Below, piece by piece: positions 1 through 45,279 of a DNA stretch of 64,000 bases; position 1 is the stretch's first letter, and each line of letters begins with the position of its first letter. The position numbers were made by a program, and so were the translations under genes. The DNA is from Himantopus leucocephalus (Eukaryota > Chordata > Aves > Charadriiformes > Recurvirostridae): assembly GCA_003993805.1 (NCBI GenBank), contig RSEF01000001.1, forward strand, positions 187,526,444-187,590,443, given 5' to 3'. The notes below the pieces were generated by a model that made no database searches, was not told the DNA's origin, and was given only the letters and a program-made list of their open reading frames with translations.

Positions 1-32181
<32,181 letters not shown>

Positions 32182-33384
32182 CTGCCAAAGTAAACACAAA
32201 TACACTCACTGTTAACTCTTAATATTTAGAGAAAACATTAATGAATTCAGAAAATATATTTGCTAGCAAGCGTAGTCGATTCACAAATAAAAGAACACAT
32301 CATAGAACATACAGACAAAAAAATAGGTTTTGCATTTATTGCGTGTATTCTCTAAAATTTTTGCTCTTCAGTCAAATCTGCCAGCGTGTTAGCCTTCTAG
32401 AACAAGATTTTTTTTATTATTATTATATAGAAACCGAATACCATGCAACATACTTCAGCCAGCCTGGCCAGGTTAATATTCTGAATTGGATTTTAACAAT
32501 AAGAAATCTTAAAGAAGATGTCTCAACATTGAGCAATAAAGAACCAATCAAAAATGTAAGTATTTTTATGACCGCTGTTGTCTAAATATATGCATCAAAA
32601 TTATCAAAGACCACTGGCATATTACAAAATTATCATTACATTAGAACGTAAATGAATATACACCTATTTTCCTTATCTCCTCCAAAAAGATTTATTTTTA
32701 AATAGATGATGTAATCACATAATCACCTTATTAAAAATACCACAAAGACAAAGTGATTGTATAAACATACATTAATATCGCTGGAATTTTTGGCTTATTC
32801 TTTCTTTTCAGAAAATAATTCATACAAATAGGGTCTCCCAAATGCATTATGTAAGCTGAATTTATTTCTCATTATTCACACATTGTCATAAGAATTTCAC
32901 CTAAAATAAAAGCATAGGTTTGATAATGTATTAGTAGGAACCATTCCAATTATTATGCAAACAAGCGAAAAAGACCAAAACCACAAACACCTTTCCTTAA
33001 ATCCAATCTGGTTGTCCTTTATTATTTTTTCTTTTTTTTTTCCCCCCTAGCACAAATCTTCACTGTCAAATGTTATTCACTCAATGTATTACTATTGTTT
33101 ATCTAATTCTCTGTTTCACAAATGAAATTAGTTTCCAAGCTTTTACAGCACGATTGTTCCAAATTAAGTTATACGTGCTTCAAATATTTGAGAGTAGAAA
33201 AATATGTTGTAATAAAAGTGCATGCTACTGACTTTAGAAGGAGATGGATATAAATGGGAAGTCTTGCCAAGAAGATACGGGACAAAAATTTCTAGCTCTC
33301 TGATGATTCTTGACAAAACTAGATGTAACATGAATTATCAGGAGGATTTCCCTATGTTGAAATTACTTCCGTAAAATTTAAGAG

Positions 33385-33504
33385 AGATGTCAAGCTGGAC
33401 GGGCTCTGAGCAAGCTGATCTAGTTGAAGATGTCCCTGCTCATTGCAGTGGGGTTAGACTAGATGACCTTTAAAGGTCCCTTCCAACCCAAACTATTCTA
33501 TGAT
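33385..33504 (+). mobile_element. CR1 LINE 3'-end fragment, about 120 bp
   Basis: CAAGCTGGACGGGCTCTGAG, then TGATCTAGTTGAAGATGTCC, GGGGTTAGACTAGATGACCT and GGTCCCTTCCAACCCAAACT, ending ATTCTATGAT. It is close to the copies at 22229 and 42703, apparently the same subfamily. Antisense to DIAPH3. Confidence 0.95.
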
Positions 33505-35094
33505 GCTTAACATATGTTTTCCTAAGCACAATAAATTTTGCCTAGGGTTGGGCAAATGACCTCTTGAGGTCTTTAAGCTTTGTTGTCTAGAATACTACTG
33601 AAGAACTTAAAAAGACCTCATATGGGCACTGAAGGAACTGGATTCTAGTCCCTTCTGAGTTATTGGAAATGCAAATTTGAATCATGTCCCAAATCACTTT
33701 TAATATTCTACACCTGCTAGGCAGCATGATGCTCCTCTTGAGGATATGCCACAGTGCAGAAAAGAACTTGGTATTCTGAAAAATGAAATTACTGAACTAA
33801 GACATAAAGCAATTCTTGGAAGGACTGATATCCAAGGTGCCAGGCAAATGGTTTACAAAGCCACAATCCTCCTCCTGTCCTTCTCCCCACCCTGCCCACA
33901 ACAACCAGTTGGCCTTGTATTTCTTTTAGCACAGATTTAACAGAAAGGTTAGCATTCTCCTGTCCCAGGAAAAATAACACACTTCGCTTACTATGCATGT
34001 GAAAGCAAAAGAAGTAGGTTTTAACGACCAATGTGAGAACTCAATACCCCATGTTCAAAAGCAAATGAATGACATTTGAGCTACTGGATAAAAAGGAGGT
34101 TACCACTAAAGCTTCACTTTTTCTGGTTATGCTTTAAGAAGAACCCTTACTGAACCCAGAAGGGCATGTCAGGTGCTACAGATCACAGGATCATGCAACT
34201 GTTTTCTCCTGCACTTACACACCTTAACAGACCTCTCAAATTTCTTATTGTCTACATGCTGAAAACAGTCATTCTTAAAAGATCATTTTGAGTTGCCTGT
34301 CTTATCAACGCTAGAATTGCAGATTCCACTAGAAGACCTGGGCATCTCTGTAGCCCTGGCTCCATGCCATCTTCATGCCTTACTCATCTGAATCATAATG
34401 AAAATACAGTAATCTTTATGTCTACCTTGGAACTTTGCAAATCATCATTTTACAGGAAACAAAATAATTTCCTTATTAGTTACAAGAAAAAAAAGAGAAA
34501 TTATCTGAATGTATTCATTTACTTAAACTTGCCCTGACAGCCTTGAACTAGATACTAATAGGGGCTGAAATAGAAAAAATACAAATATGTTTGCCTTTTC
34601 CAGCACTAGAAAGCAATATTTATGCTATAATACAGAGATACACAAACATACAAAAAAAAAAAGATCAGGAGTTAAACTTGCTCTATTTTAACTCCCAACT
34701 TTCAAATCAAGAAAAAATGCTGCAAATGAACGGGCTAATTTCCTCCGGAATTTTCACCCAGGAGGGGTTACGCACAACGTTACAGCAATACTTAGGGCAT
34801 CACAACCCTAAGGAAAAATGTATAAGCATAGGACACATTTACTCTAGGAACTCATCCAGGAACTGTATGCAGCGTTATACAATTATGCAACAAACTAAAT
34901 TACTACAAACTTACATGGTTCTTCTTCAGGAGAATTCAGGTCACATCCTTATGTAGTTGGCAGCAATAAGAAGCAGAAGACACATATTACTTGTCTTCCC
35001 TATTAGAAATGTTGTACTGTCCAATGAAAACACTGATACCTCCTGCCACCTCTAAAAATTTTTACCTCGTTTGCTTATTGACTTTTAAGGGAGC

Positions 35095-35114
35095 AAAAAA
35101 AAAAAAAAAAAAAA
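35095..35114. repeat. Poly-A tract, 20 A
   Basis: Twenty consecutive adenines on the plus strand. No recognisable retropseudogene or SINE body precedes it, so I call it only a homopolymer. Confidence 0.9.
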
Positions 35115-36783
35115 GACAAAACTATTATCTATTTCTAACAAGAAAACAGGGGAAAAGCCCACTAGGGGAAAGAAAAATTAATAGAAAGATCTGGATAGGT
35201 GAGGTAAATATATAGATTAACAGGTAATCAAAGAAAAAAAGAAATTAGATTTTTATTTGGGGAGGGCACTGGAGCAGGGAGGAAGGTATACAGAGGACAG
35301 AAAATGGGAAATACACCAGAAAAAAAGAAAGCAGCCCAGTGAGAGTGGGCAGCTACTGCAGAAAGGGGGTGACTATCAAGGGAAATAGTTGTAAGATGTG
35401 GTCATGCTAACAAGAGAAGAATCAAACCAGGGGATCTCAAAATGCATAGAAAGCTCTCACGGCTCCAGAATTTGGACCATCATATTAAAGCATTAACTTT
35501 TTCAAAATCACGTCTTAGTTCAGGTATTATACAACTAAAAAGGAATGCTACATATCAAGAATCACACACCCTTTTAAGTCCTGTCTATATGCTGCATCTA
35601 TCACACTGGGGGCATACACATGGCCCCAGCATCTGAACTGGATAACTTGAGTTGCTCCAACTGCTCTGCCCTCTCAGGCTGGGAAACAAAGTGCTCGAGC
35701 GCTTTGAAACACACACAATTCAACTCACACCCTTCACAGTTCCTCTTATCTCCACAATCCCACACCCTTATTAACGTGACTCCAGAATCAACAGATGTGG
35801 TTGCCAGTGTACAGACGGACAAATACCTCACAAGAGTTTTAGCTATTGGAAAGATTGCTTTTACTGTCTTCTTCAAACATGCATTCATATACAAATTGAA
35901 CCGTAGTCAACTACCTCCACCTGCGGCAATGATCTGACTGAAATCAGAGTCCTGAAGGGAATGGTGCCAGGACTGTTTTTATAAATATCACAGTTGGAAG
36001 CCTACAGAATAGCATTTCATAAAAATGCGAATTGAATCCTACGTAGTTACTCTGCAGATCTCTGAAACAATAACATTCTTGGTAGGTGCCACTGAAATAA
36101 TTGTACATTCACGAATTGCTATCCACTATTTCCATTTCTGTCACAGGTCTTGATATAATCTGCTACCCGCAGTCTTTGTGTAAGAAAAATCATGTCTGTG
36201 CATCTGTATGCTAAAGAAAAAAAATAATTTTCTAAATACATCATCCTGCTGAATAAAAACAAAACACCCTTGAAATACAGGCTTCAAAAGGAACATGCAG
36301 ATCTGAACATTTATTTTAAAACATTTGAATTCCAAGTTCAGATGAAACTTGAAAACTGCATTACAGAGAAATCTACAGAACACTCGATGGAGTTATTTTG
36401 TCACTAAGTAACAGAGCATACAGAAAATTACACAAGACCTTGCACCTTTCCTACCCTCTTAGCTAAGGCAACAGTCATCTTGCACTGTGTCTTCACCAAA
36501 AAATTAAAGAACAAGCCTGGGGTCACGGGCTCAAAGGATGTACCCGTACTGAGTCTCATTATGAAAGTAGATGCCTACCTCATCTGTTTAGAAGTCTAAC
36601 TCTTAGAACTAAACGATAGCTTGTGCCGCATATAGCAGAATATTCAACTGAAAATCTCTATCTCCAAAAAGTTTTCTGGAATCAAAGGAATAGATCTTTA
36701 ATAGATGAGGTTGTAGCTAAATAACAAGTGCTGCAAAAGTTCTTAGTTATTCAAAGCAAAAACATGGAATAACTTGCTACAAA

Positions 36784-37275
36784 TCACAGAATGATTGAGG
36801 TTGGAAGGGACCCCTTGCTCAAACAGGGCCACCTAAAGCCAGGTGCCCAGGACTGTGTTCTTTTGAATGTCTCCAAGGATGGAGGAAGAGTCTGCAGCCA
36901 CTGTGGGCAACGTGTGCCAGCACTCAGTCACCCTCACAGGAAAAGAAGGGTTACCTGATGTTCAGAAACATCCTCCTGTGTTTCAGTTCATGACCATTAC
37001 CTCCGGTCCTGTCACTGGGCACCACTGAAAAGTGCTTGGCTCCATCCTCTTTGCACTCTCCCTTCAGGTGTTTATATATACATTGAGGAGATCCCCCCTG
37101 AGCCTTCTCTTCTCCATGTTAAACAGTCCCAGCTCTCTCAGCCTTTCCTTATAGGAGAGATGCTCCTGTGCCTTCATCACCTTCATGACCCTTTGTTAGA
37201 CTTTCCCCAGTATGTCCATGTCTCTCTTTTTACTGGGGAACCCCGAACTGGACGCAGTACTCCAGGTGTGTCCTC
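36784..37275 (-). mobile_element. CR1 LINE 3' fragment with end of ORF2, about 490 bp
   Basis: On the plus strand it opens with TCACAGAATGATTGAGGTTG, the inverted CR1 terminus, continues through CTCTCTCAGCCTTTCCTTAT and reaches the antisense of the reverse transcriptase C-terminus. Minus-strand translation near 37230-37275 gives LVRTHLEYCVQFGVPQ, a clear match to the conserved CR1 ORF2 segment. Sequence beyond 37275 no longer resembles CR1. Same orientation as DIAPH3. Confidence 0.93.
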
Positions 37276-40272
37276 ACCAGTGTTGAAATCAAAGGCCTGA
37301 CAAGGAATACATGTCTTTTGGCTGACAGAACAGAGTCTTTTGAAGACTTGGATTGTTTCAACAGCTCCACAACGACCATCCCACAATATGACATGCAACA
37401 AAGCAATGAAAAGTTCAGTCTCCAAAAAAGGACACCAACAAGCATATTTCCTAGACTGTGATGCTACACAGGTGCCATCAGCTCTATTTGCAGATTCCAC
37501 ACTGAGTTGCAGGGCTCACCAGCACAGTTAATTGTGACAATATGCTTCAAAACAGCAAAGAAATTATGAACTTGACCTAAATCATTCTGCAATATCATTG
37601 AAGACATCTATTTGCCTTTTTTATAAAAACAAAGACAAAATGGGGATACCAGGCACAGCCCAGAGCAGATGGAAGCACACCTGAAGGCTGAAATGCCAGG
37701 AAGCTGGTAAACATTCTTCTTTCCAAACAGAGCAACCAACTTCGTATCAACACTAATGTTAGTCTCAGGGACTGTTCATCACTCCTAATAACCTAATCCA
37801 GCCCTTTTATGGACTATGTTTCAAGTACTATGAAAAAGCTTTCACGCTCCATCTTGTTTTACATCTACAGGTATCTAAAACTTGAAAAATCTGTATGAAG
37901 CTATTAACTATGGTAGGACTACAAATAATGTTTCACAGTTTTACCTGTCAGCTCTGAAACCGAAAACATTTCCATTACTTCACATCAAGTTGGATTGCAA
38001 ATTCCTAGAAAGTATGGATACTTGCTATTCTTCTTCATGTTCACTACGTTAGATATGTGGAAAATATAATGCAAAGGTGCCAACGTATTCCAAGTTTGTG
38101 TTTACTCAGGCCTTTGTCCTTTTTGACAATTTCTGTTAATCGGTAACTCATATCTGTGGAATGGTGGTTGCTGCAATAGTGAATATTTCTTACATTTTAC
38201 CTTTCGTTTTCTAGCAGTTTGCAAGAGATCGTCACTTCTAACCTCCGTCAAACGTGTTCAGTCACGCACACATGCACTGGTGTTCCTATATTGACAATGC
38301 TGCTGTTGAATTGGCTCAATTCATGCATACATCATGATAACTCATTCAAAATAGAGGATTTTATCACAGATAATTACTCAAGGGTACGTAAGAATTAGCA
38401 TCATTGATAACAACGTAATGAGGCATTTTATCTCTGACAGGCTATTGCAAGGTAATTCAGAAAAAGTAAGTTATGCCTCTATAATCAGCTATTAAATACA
38501 TCCACTGACTGACTTTGATACTTTCACAGAAAGTTTCGCTGTGAATCAGCCTGTTCTTTCAATATTTTAATTTACCACAAAATATCCATCCTATTAAACT
38601 TGTATAATTATATAATCTGTATGAGAAAACAACTAAAGCATATACAATATGTACAAGAGTTGGAGAGTAATTTATTTATAAGTGTAATATACTGATACAT
38701 TTTCTTATAGTTCTGTAAAAAATTAAAAAAAAAATTGGAACATCTTTTCAGATGGTTTTAGCACCTAGCACCTCTTATATTACTTAATACAGTCTTTTTT
38801 TCTGTATGTACACCACATTAAATGCATAAAAATAAGTACTTCAGCTTAGAATCTTTACAGTTGCCAGCACATGTGTCCTGCCCATTGAAATACTGTGCAA
38901 TGATGGAATGAATAGGTGGACCAAGATAAAAAACCAAAACAATAGGTAACTAAAATGGACCTGTAATGTCCTTACTTGCAAGTAGACAGAGCAGTAACAG
39001 GCACAGGCCGAGGTATCATGTGACAAGAACTCGTACACTGGCAAGTGATTAACAAAATGCACTTGTGTTTGTGCTTCCACCTTCCCCCCCCCACACTTTT
39101 TATAACAGTGAACACAGGAGTTTACAATTAAAGATTACTGCCTTTGGAAAATTAGCCAAGTAGCTAAACTAAGTCACTACGTTTTTTAAAGTAGAAATAG
39201 TGCCTTCATTTCATTTTGAAAACCTGTTATCATACTGACTAAACAGTTTCTAAATAATGTGAGTTCATCCATAAACCAAAGACATTAAGCTCACACATTT
39301 TTTTAAGGGCATCTGATAAAATTCTAAAGAAAACACAAATCAACTCTGAAATCCTATTTCATAAGAAGTAACTACCTAAGATTCTCTCAGAAATATGGCA
39401 TATACAAATCAGAAGAATCTTTTTCACAGTTACAGTCTGAACGCCTGCTTGACTCCACACTAGGACTGAAAGTTTTAACCAAGATTGATTCAACTCCTGG
39501 AAGGATTTAAAACTTCACTAATTTTCCTGGAAGTGGAAAGGAAAAAGGCAGGGAGTGAGACAAGCTTCCTGCTACAATGGAGTTTGCTGAAAATGGAAAA
39601 GCAAAACATACTGGTGTTCCCAGCAGTTAAGTTATTTAGAGTCTAGTTCCAGTAGACACATAATTCTGCAGTTTTTAGACCTCCCCGTTTAAGATATATT
39701 CCTACCATCAAGACTTAGCTGCTTGGGCTTACAAGGCTGATCCGTCACTTAACAGAAGCTATCAAAAGCCAAATAACAGAACCCGAGTGCAGTTGCACCC
39801 GAGGTGAGCATAGATGATCCAAGAAGCACAATGATGTTACTTATTACCCTGTGCAATGGAATGACAACTGTTCAACTCCACTTTTATTGGTCCAATATCT
39901 GCAAGGAGGTAGAGAACCACACAAAAGTATTGGACAAGGAGCAAGCACGGGTCAGATTAAGTGGGACAAGGCAACAAAAGGAGCAAGATCCAGTTAAAAA
40001 AGCAGTTGGAATTGTAACTAGACTGCTGCCTCCAGAAACCTCTTCATAAGAATAACTACGTCCTGTTGGATCAAAAGTCAACCTCTTTCAGAGATCAATA
40101 AGATGCACAGGAAAAAGTACAGGAACAAGTCAAGCATACACTTCTATGCAAGTCTCCATATATTCGCCTTTCAGAGGTTGTCCAATTCCAGAACAAGATC
40201 TTTTCATTTAATAATCCTCGACAAACTGTTCTTCCATACATTTCTGTAGTTGCTTTTTACACCTAGTAAATT

Positions 40273-41085
40273 TTAAACTTTAATGAAGTCCTTCAACACA
40301 GAATTCCCATTCTTAATTATGCATTGTACAAAGAAAGACTTCCTTTTATTGTATAATCTTGATCGGTTTTGCTGTTCCTCTATTATACCTTTTGTTAGTG
40401 AGAGGAAACAAAACCACACAAAGTACGCAGGATGTGGGCAGAGCTCGAGCTTATACAGTGACACTTTTTTTATTATAATTTTGGCTTTTTTTCCTCACAC
40501 TTCCCAAAATCCTATTTGCTTTCAACCGTTACTGAGACAGAGAAGATTTCTCCAGTATATCAGTAATTTATTACATTGTTAACTAATTCTACCCTTTATT
40601 CATGATTATTTACAATATGTCCACCATGGGCATCAACGTTGCTAACTGCAGATCCTCAAACCCCAGAAACGNGCTTTTTTTCCTCACACTTCCCAAAATC
40701 CTATTTGCTTTCAACCATTACTGAGACAGAGAAGATTTCGCCAGTATATCAGTAATTTATTACATTGTTAACTAATTCTACTCTTTATTCATGATTATTT
40801 ACAATATGTCCACCATGGGTATCAACATTGCTAACTGCAGATCCTCAAACCCCAGAAACCTTTTTAAAAACTGATCACATTTGTCACTTTGCTTCCTTTC
40901 CTCTGATGCCGCCATAGGTTCAAATAATAGTTTACACAGCACAGTTCATAGCTCAGCTGTTTCATCCTTCAGTTCCCTTACAAGTCTGGGGTGAATACCA
41001 GCTGGTCTTAGCAATCTGTTACTGTCCACTTTATTGACCTATTCTAAAACTTCCTCTACTGACCATGCAAGTTGGAATTCATCCT
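40273..41085 (-). mobile_element. Ancient CR1-type LINE ORF2 fossil (reverse transcriptase)
   Basis: Minus-strand translation near 41070-40975 gives EVLE, stop, VNK and then, in the same frame, RPAGIHPRLVR, matching the CR1 RT motif block EEVLELINK...GPDGIHPRVL. Lower down, near 40464-40380, the minus strand reads SLYKLELCPHPAYFVWF, a decayed form of the LY..LVRPHLEYCVQF block at the RT C-terminus. The order is right for one minus-strand element with internal deletions and many lesions. The 187-bp tandem duplication lies between the two blocks. Confidence 0.75.
40484..40859. repeat. 187-bp direct tandem duplication around a single N
   Basis: Positions 40484-40670 and 40673-40859 are the same length and differ at only five sites by eye (about 2.7%), mostly C/T or G/A. 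They are separated by the two bases GN. Both copies begin GCTTTTTTTCCTCACAC and end TCAAACCCCAGAAAC. An N exactly at the boundary suggests overlapping contig ends or two haplotypes laid end to end. A real duplication remains possible. Confidence 0.95.
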
Positions 41086-42702
41086 CCAACGCAGTGCTCC
41101 CCCCAAAGACCAGTTCGGAGGCAACTTCACTATTGGACAAACAGAAATAATTCTAAGCTTCCGCACTTGGAAGTAGGAAGGAGGGGTGTTACTCAAACTT
41201 TCTTTTTCTTCCGAAGGCAAATATGAAGCAGTAAATCATACTTTTGTATTGCATTTTTATTGAATCTTTATCCGTGCTCAAAATTCACTAGTATGAAAAT
41301 TTTAACACGTCAGCTCTAACTCAGCAAAGCAGTAAGAATTTGAACAGCGTTTGAAACATACTGAGGTCCCTGGAATTTAAATACAAGCATATTCTGTTAA
41401 GTAAAATCTGAATGAGAGAGAGACAGTCCATGATGTGGCTTCTGCTGCTTATAGATTTTATGTAGTATATTTTAAATATCATTAATATGCTGCAGTATTT
41501 GTATTTCCCTAACTATGCTCTGTTGTTGTAAGACCACCAGTTAAACGCTATTTTTTTTAATCTTCTAATGAACAATTCACTGCTTTGCTTGATATCAAAA
41601 CTCTTTCAACTTCACCAAATAGCTTCTAAAGGTTGGACAATTGCTTGCTTCTACACCAAAGTCCAAGGTACAAGCTATTTTTAGATCTTCTTACTTTGCT
41701 ATTTTCCAAACTATTAGTATTTATTATTCCTTATTTACAAGAATAAGTAAAAATATCTTTTTCTCACTTATACCTTAGTTCACTACACTGTCAAAATTGT
41801 TCCATCATAATCTTTACTTTCATCTTAATACATATTTTTCCAGCCCTTGAGTTTCAAAGACTGAAAGTCTGGACCAAACATAAAGCAATTCAAGTTCTTT
41901 CACCTTCAGTTTCTCATACAACCATCTTCATTCAAATTAGGCTTTTAATTCAAAAGCACACACTTAAATAAGGGTGACTTGATGATTAGAAAATTTAGAA
42001 AATTACAACTATACTAGACTGCAAAAATCATCACTCAAAAAATCTTAATTATTCACTAAATTTATTTAATTAGCAAGAAAAGTTCTAATTGTGCTTCACA
42101 CATATACTGTGAAGTACAAAGGAAAGACAAGTCAGAATACTTTTCAAAACAGAAAAAAAACCAAGACTGGTTTCAGATATAAATAATAAGAACATGCAAT
42201 GACCATTGATTCTATTACTTTCAAATGACCTAATTGTCCTCAGAGGTTTAGATAGAGCAGCTTTGATATATTTCTATTATTGCATATACTGCATGCTTAC
42301 CAGTTAAGACATAATATGTACATTTTTATGCACATAAGTGTAACAGTCTCCGTTTTTTGTCTTGGTTTTATGCACTATATACAGGACAAACAAATTCACT
42401 TCTTTGTACTACTGCCAGTTTTTAAAGTCAAATGCTATTCCATCCTAAAAGATGCAAGGAATTTGGAGGATTACAGTTCTAGAGTGAGTTCCATCAAGGT
42501 ACTCAAGAAGTTCCCTATATATTTACAGTTGAAATACCTTTTTATAAATATGGAATACATTTATTGTTCAGATAGCAATCTCTGCCAGACAAAGCTGAAA
42601 GACAGCATCTGTTTTGAGATTTAAGAGTTTGCTAGCAAAGAGTGTATTTTATATAAAAGAAGTGAAATACTCTGCTCAGTGTACATCAACTAAGTATACC
42701 AA

Positions 42703-43013
42703 AGGGGGCTACAGGAAAGATGGGGACAAACTTTTTAGTAAGGCCTGTTGTGACAGGACAAGGGGTAATGGTTTTAAACTAAAAGCGGGGAGATTCACAC
42801 CAGATATAAGGAAGAAATTTTTTACAATGAGGGTGGTGAAACACTGGAACAGGTTGCCCAGACAGGTGGTAGATGCGCCATCCCTGGCAACACTCAAGGT
42901 CAGGTTGGACGGGGCTCTGAGCAGTGATCTAGTTGAAGATGTCCCTGCTCATTGCAGGGGGGTTGGAGTAGATGACTTTTAGAGGTACCTTCCAACCCAA
43001 ACCATTCTATGAT
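42703..43013 (+). mobile_element. CR1 LINE 3' fragment with ORF2 C-terminus
   Basis: Contains an open C-terminal piece of CR1 ORF2: [40 protein letters not shown] and MRVVKHWNRLPRQVVDAPSL are read directly. The frame stays open through the expected ORF end to 42982. The 3' end is ACCTTCCAACCCAAACCATT then CTATGAT. About 310 bp, low divergence. Antisense to DIAPH3. It is a retrotransposon remnant, not a host gene. Confidence 0.96.
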
Positions 43014-43249
43014 CCCAAAAATCTCAGTATGCAGACACAGCAGAGCACTGTGCCGGTAACAGATGGGTGTCCATTCCTCCCCTCACACACTCAGCTTTTC
43101 TCTTGGCTGCATATTCCTATCGTTTCTGAAAAAGCCAGCACAATAGTCAGGATGCTTCAAAAACTTCCTTCAACTCACTAAAATGGCAGAAAAAAATATC
43201 AAACATAAAACCAAAATAGCGCATAGTTTTCTACCAAAGTAGCAAGTTT

Positions 43250-43620
43250 AATCAGCTTGTGGAGAAATCTAACGAGCACCAGAGTGGGGCAGACCACGTA
43301 ATGAGGAGCAGGGCAGAAGACATCAGCCAGGCCTCTTCCCTTCAGCATCAATGAACTGGCGCGTCTCCTCAGTTGCTCACAGAGCACCATCCCGTGATCC
43401 TAGTTGAGCAGAAGCTGGAACTGCGTCTGAAAGAGGCTGTTCCACCCTTTTGCCTGACACTTCATACTGACCAGCATACTTTTATCTGTACAGTGAATGC
43501 CAGAAGCTAGTTTTCAGTCGTGCCAGTTCCCTGCCCCAGTTCACTGCACAGCCACGTAAACACTCATGTTGAACAAGAAAGAGCATTAGACCCCCCCTCT
43601 AGCAGCACCAGATTCACCTG
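43250..43620. other. GC-richer unassigned block, about 370 bp
   Basis: By eye this stretch is clearly richer in G and C than the surrounding intron and has few A/T runs. It lies about 240 bp after the CR1 copy at 42703-43013. I recognise no domain, repeat family or RNA. It could be a decayed LTR or DNA element, an enhancer, or a lncRNA exon; none is supported directly. Confidence 0.4.
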
Positions 43621-44269
43621 TCACTGAAATATGGCACAAAACAAATTCATGAAATTGGCCACCATATTAAATTATAAACAAAAGTTCCACATTTTGAATT
43701 GAACTTTTGTTTTCACTTGAGGTTTGTTTCTCTCAGAACGGTACACTAACACCTTAATAAGATAAACATTTTTCATAGTTGATTTGATCTTCGTTATTGT
43801 AAGATTTAAAGTTAACAAGTACCATCTATAACTACAGCTTAGTTGAAGACATACTTCTAACAGAAAAATGATTCCATTAAAATCTCATTTCCTTCCTTCA
43901 AACAATGGTTTTAATTTAACTTCATAAATTCATGCAGTGTTGTATAGTCTTACCAGCACTCAGCTCTCAAAAATCAGTGTTTTACTACGTATCCTTATAG
44001 ATGAATAAGACCTCAAGGTACTCACAAAAAAGACAATTTATACTAGTTATTATGTAAAAGTCATTTCATCGCAGAACATGTATTGCATTATACAGTATGC
44101 TTTTGTAAGTACTTTCACTGAACACAGATTTTCAAAGGATACTCTATGTGTTCTGATGTTATTTTTAATTCTTTTATTAACCTCTGATCTCAACTTAAAA
44201 CAATTCAAGATCTTTCCAGCAGGGAAACACTGGATCAGGCTTTCAATCTAATTCATCAAGTGACTGCAC

Positions 44270-45065
44270 AAAATAAAGGACATGGCAGCAAAAGAGACAG
44301 GGGAGTGCAAGGGCAGGAATGAATGATCTGACATAAGAGGGACAAAAAACTTACTAAGCTACAACTGTCACCTCATAGCACTGCCTGTGCCTCACATACC
44401 AAAAAGACAGGGGCAGTACGAACTTGACAAAGGACTGATCATTAATTCGTGGCAAGAAACAGCAGTACATGGGACTCCAAACTGAAAGGGCAGAGGGGAG
44501 AGAACGGCAAACTAGGACTACTAGGGAGGAGCTGGCGTATTCTGAATGAAACTGAATGAGGAAGCCACGGTCAGCAGCGGACTGCCAAGCTACCCAGGCA
44601 GCAGGAGACCAAGGACATCAGAGATAATAAACAGCACTTCCTCACAACAGTCCCTGAAGTACCTCAAAGTATCTGAAGTACCCTGAAGTATGCCTAGAGA
44701 TCTGGATGGGTCACTTCTACCAGCCTAAGACATCAGACACCAGTACATAACCAGGCAGTGCAGTATCTCTAGATCTCCAAGATGACGGCATTATGCTGAC
44801 TGGCAACCTGAAAGCAGCAATGGACTTGCAGGTCAGATGCTTGGGTTTGAACCTTCAGAGCAAGACTGCTTACTCATTGTTACACCCCCTGGAAGCTGGG
44901 AAACCTGGGAGGCAAGCCAAGAAACAGCCAAATCCTTGGTGATTTCCCATACTGCAATCTGCAGCCCAACCTCTTCTTCACACACTACTGCTGCACCTGC
45001 AGCTCATAAACATTTACCTTATGTGGCGTATGGGGACAGAGGAGAGAAGATGAAGGAAAGCAAGT
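44270..45065. other. GC-richer unassigned block with B-box-like motif, about 800 bp
   Basis: Less AT-rich than its flanks, with a small CTGAAGTA-type tandem (about 44652-44690). GGGTTTGAACCTT near 44842 resembles the RNA polymerase III B box (GGTTCGANTCC type) seen in tRNA-derived SINEs. I could not find a convincing A box, and no family is recognised. Confidence 0.35.
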
Positions 45066-45279
45066 CTATCTCTTACTTGTAAATTTTTGCAACAGTAATG
45101 CTAACTAAAGTGTCATCTAATAAATGTAAAATAGGAACCCTCATGGTCCAAAGACTAGGTCACTGCTATATGAAAGCACAACATATACATTTTTCATATT
45201 TTTGTTAAGCTTACCTTCAAAATACTGAGCTCTTTTTCTTAAAGATGCATTCACAAGATAAGCGTGCCTGAATCTCTCT

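Noticed and set aside
34591..34956. 121-codon plus-strand open frame
   Set aside because: Composition is Q/N/I/K-rich as expected from AT-rich DNA; no motif, no splice context.
35601..35937. Overlapping open frames of about 100 codons on both strands
   Set aside because: No domain, no splice support, and mutual overlap on opposite strands indicate chance.
37183..37500. Minus-strand open frames of 71-105 codons
   Set aside because: They overlap the inverted CR1 fragment; the LEYCVQF block is CR1 reverse transcriptase, and the other frame is its shadow.
42614..42982. 123-codon open frame that could be taken for a host gene
   Set aside because: From about 42703 onward it is the C-terminal part of CR1 ORF2, and the CR1 3' end follows directly; the upstream part is chance extension.
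44840..44860. tRNA gene around the GGTTTGAACC motif
   Set aside because: No cloverleaf, acceptor-stem pairing or A box could be fitted around it; kept only as a weak SINE-like hint.
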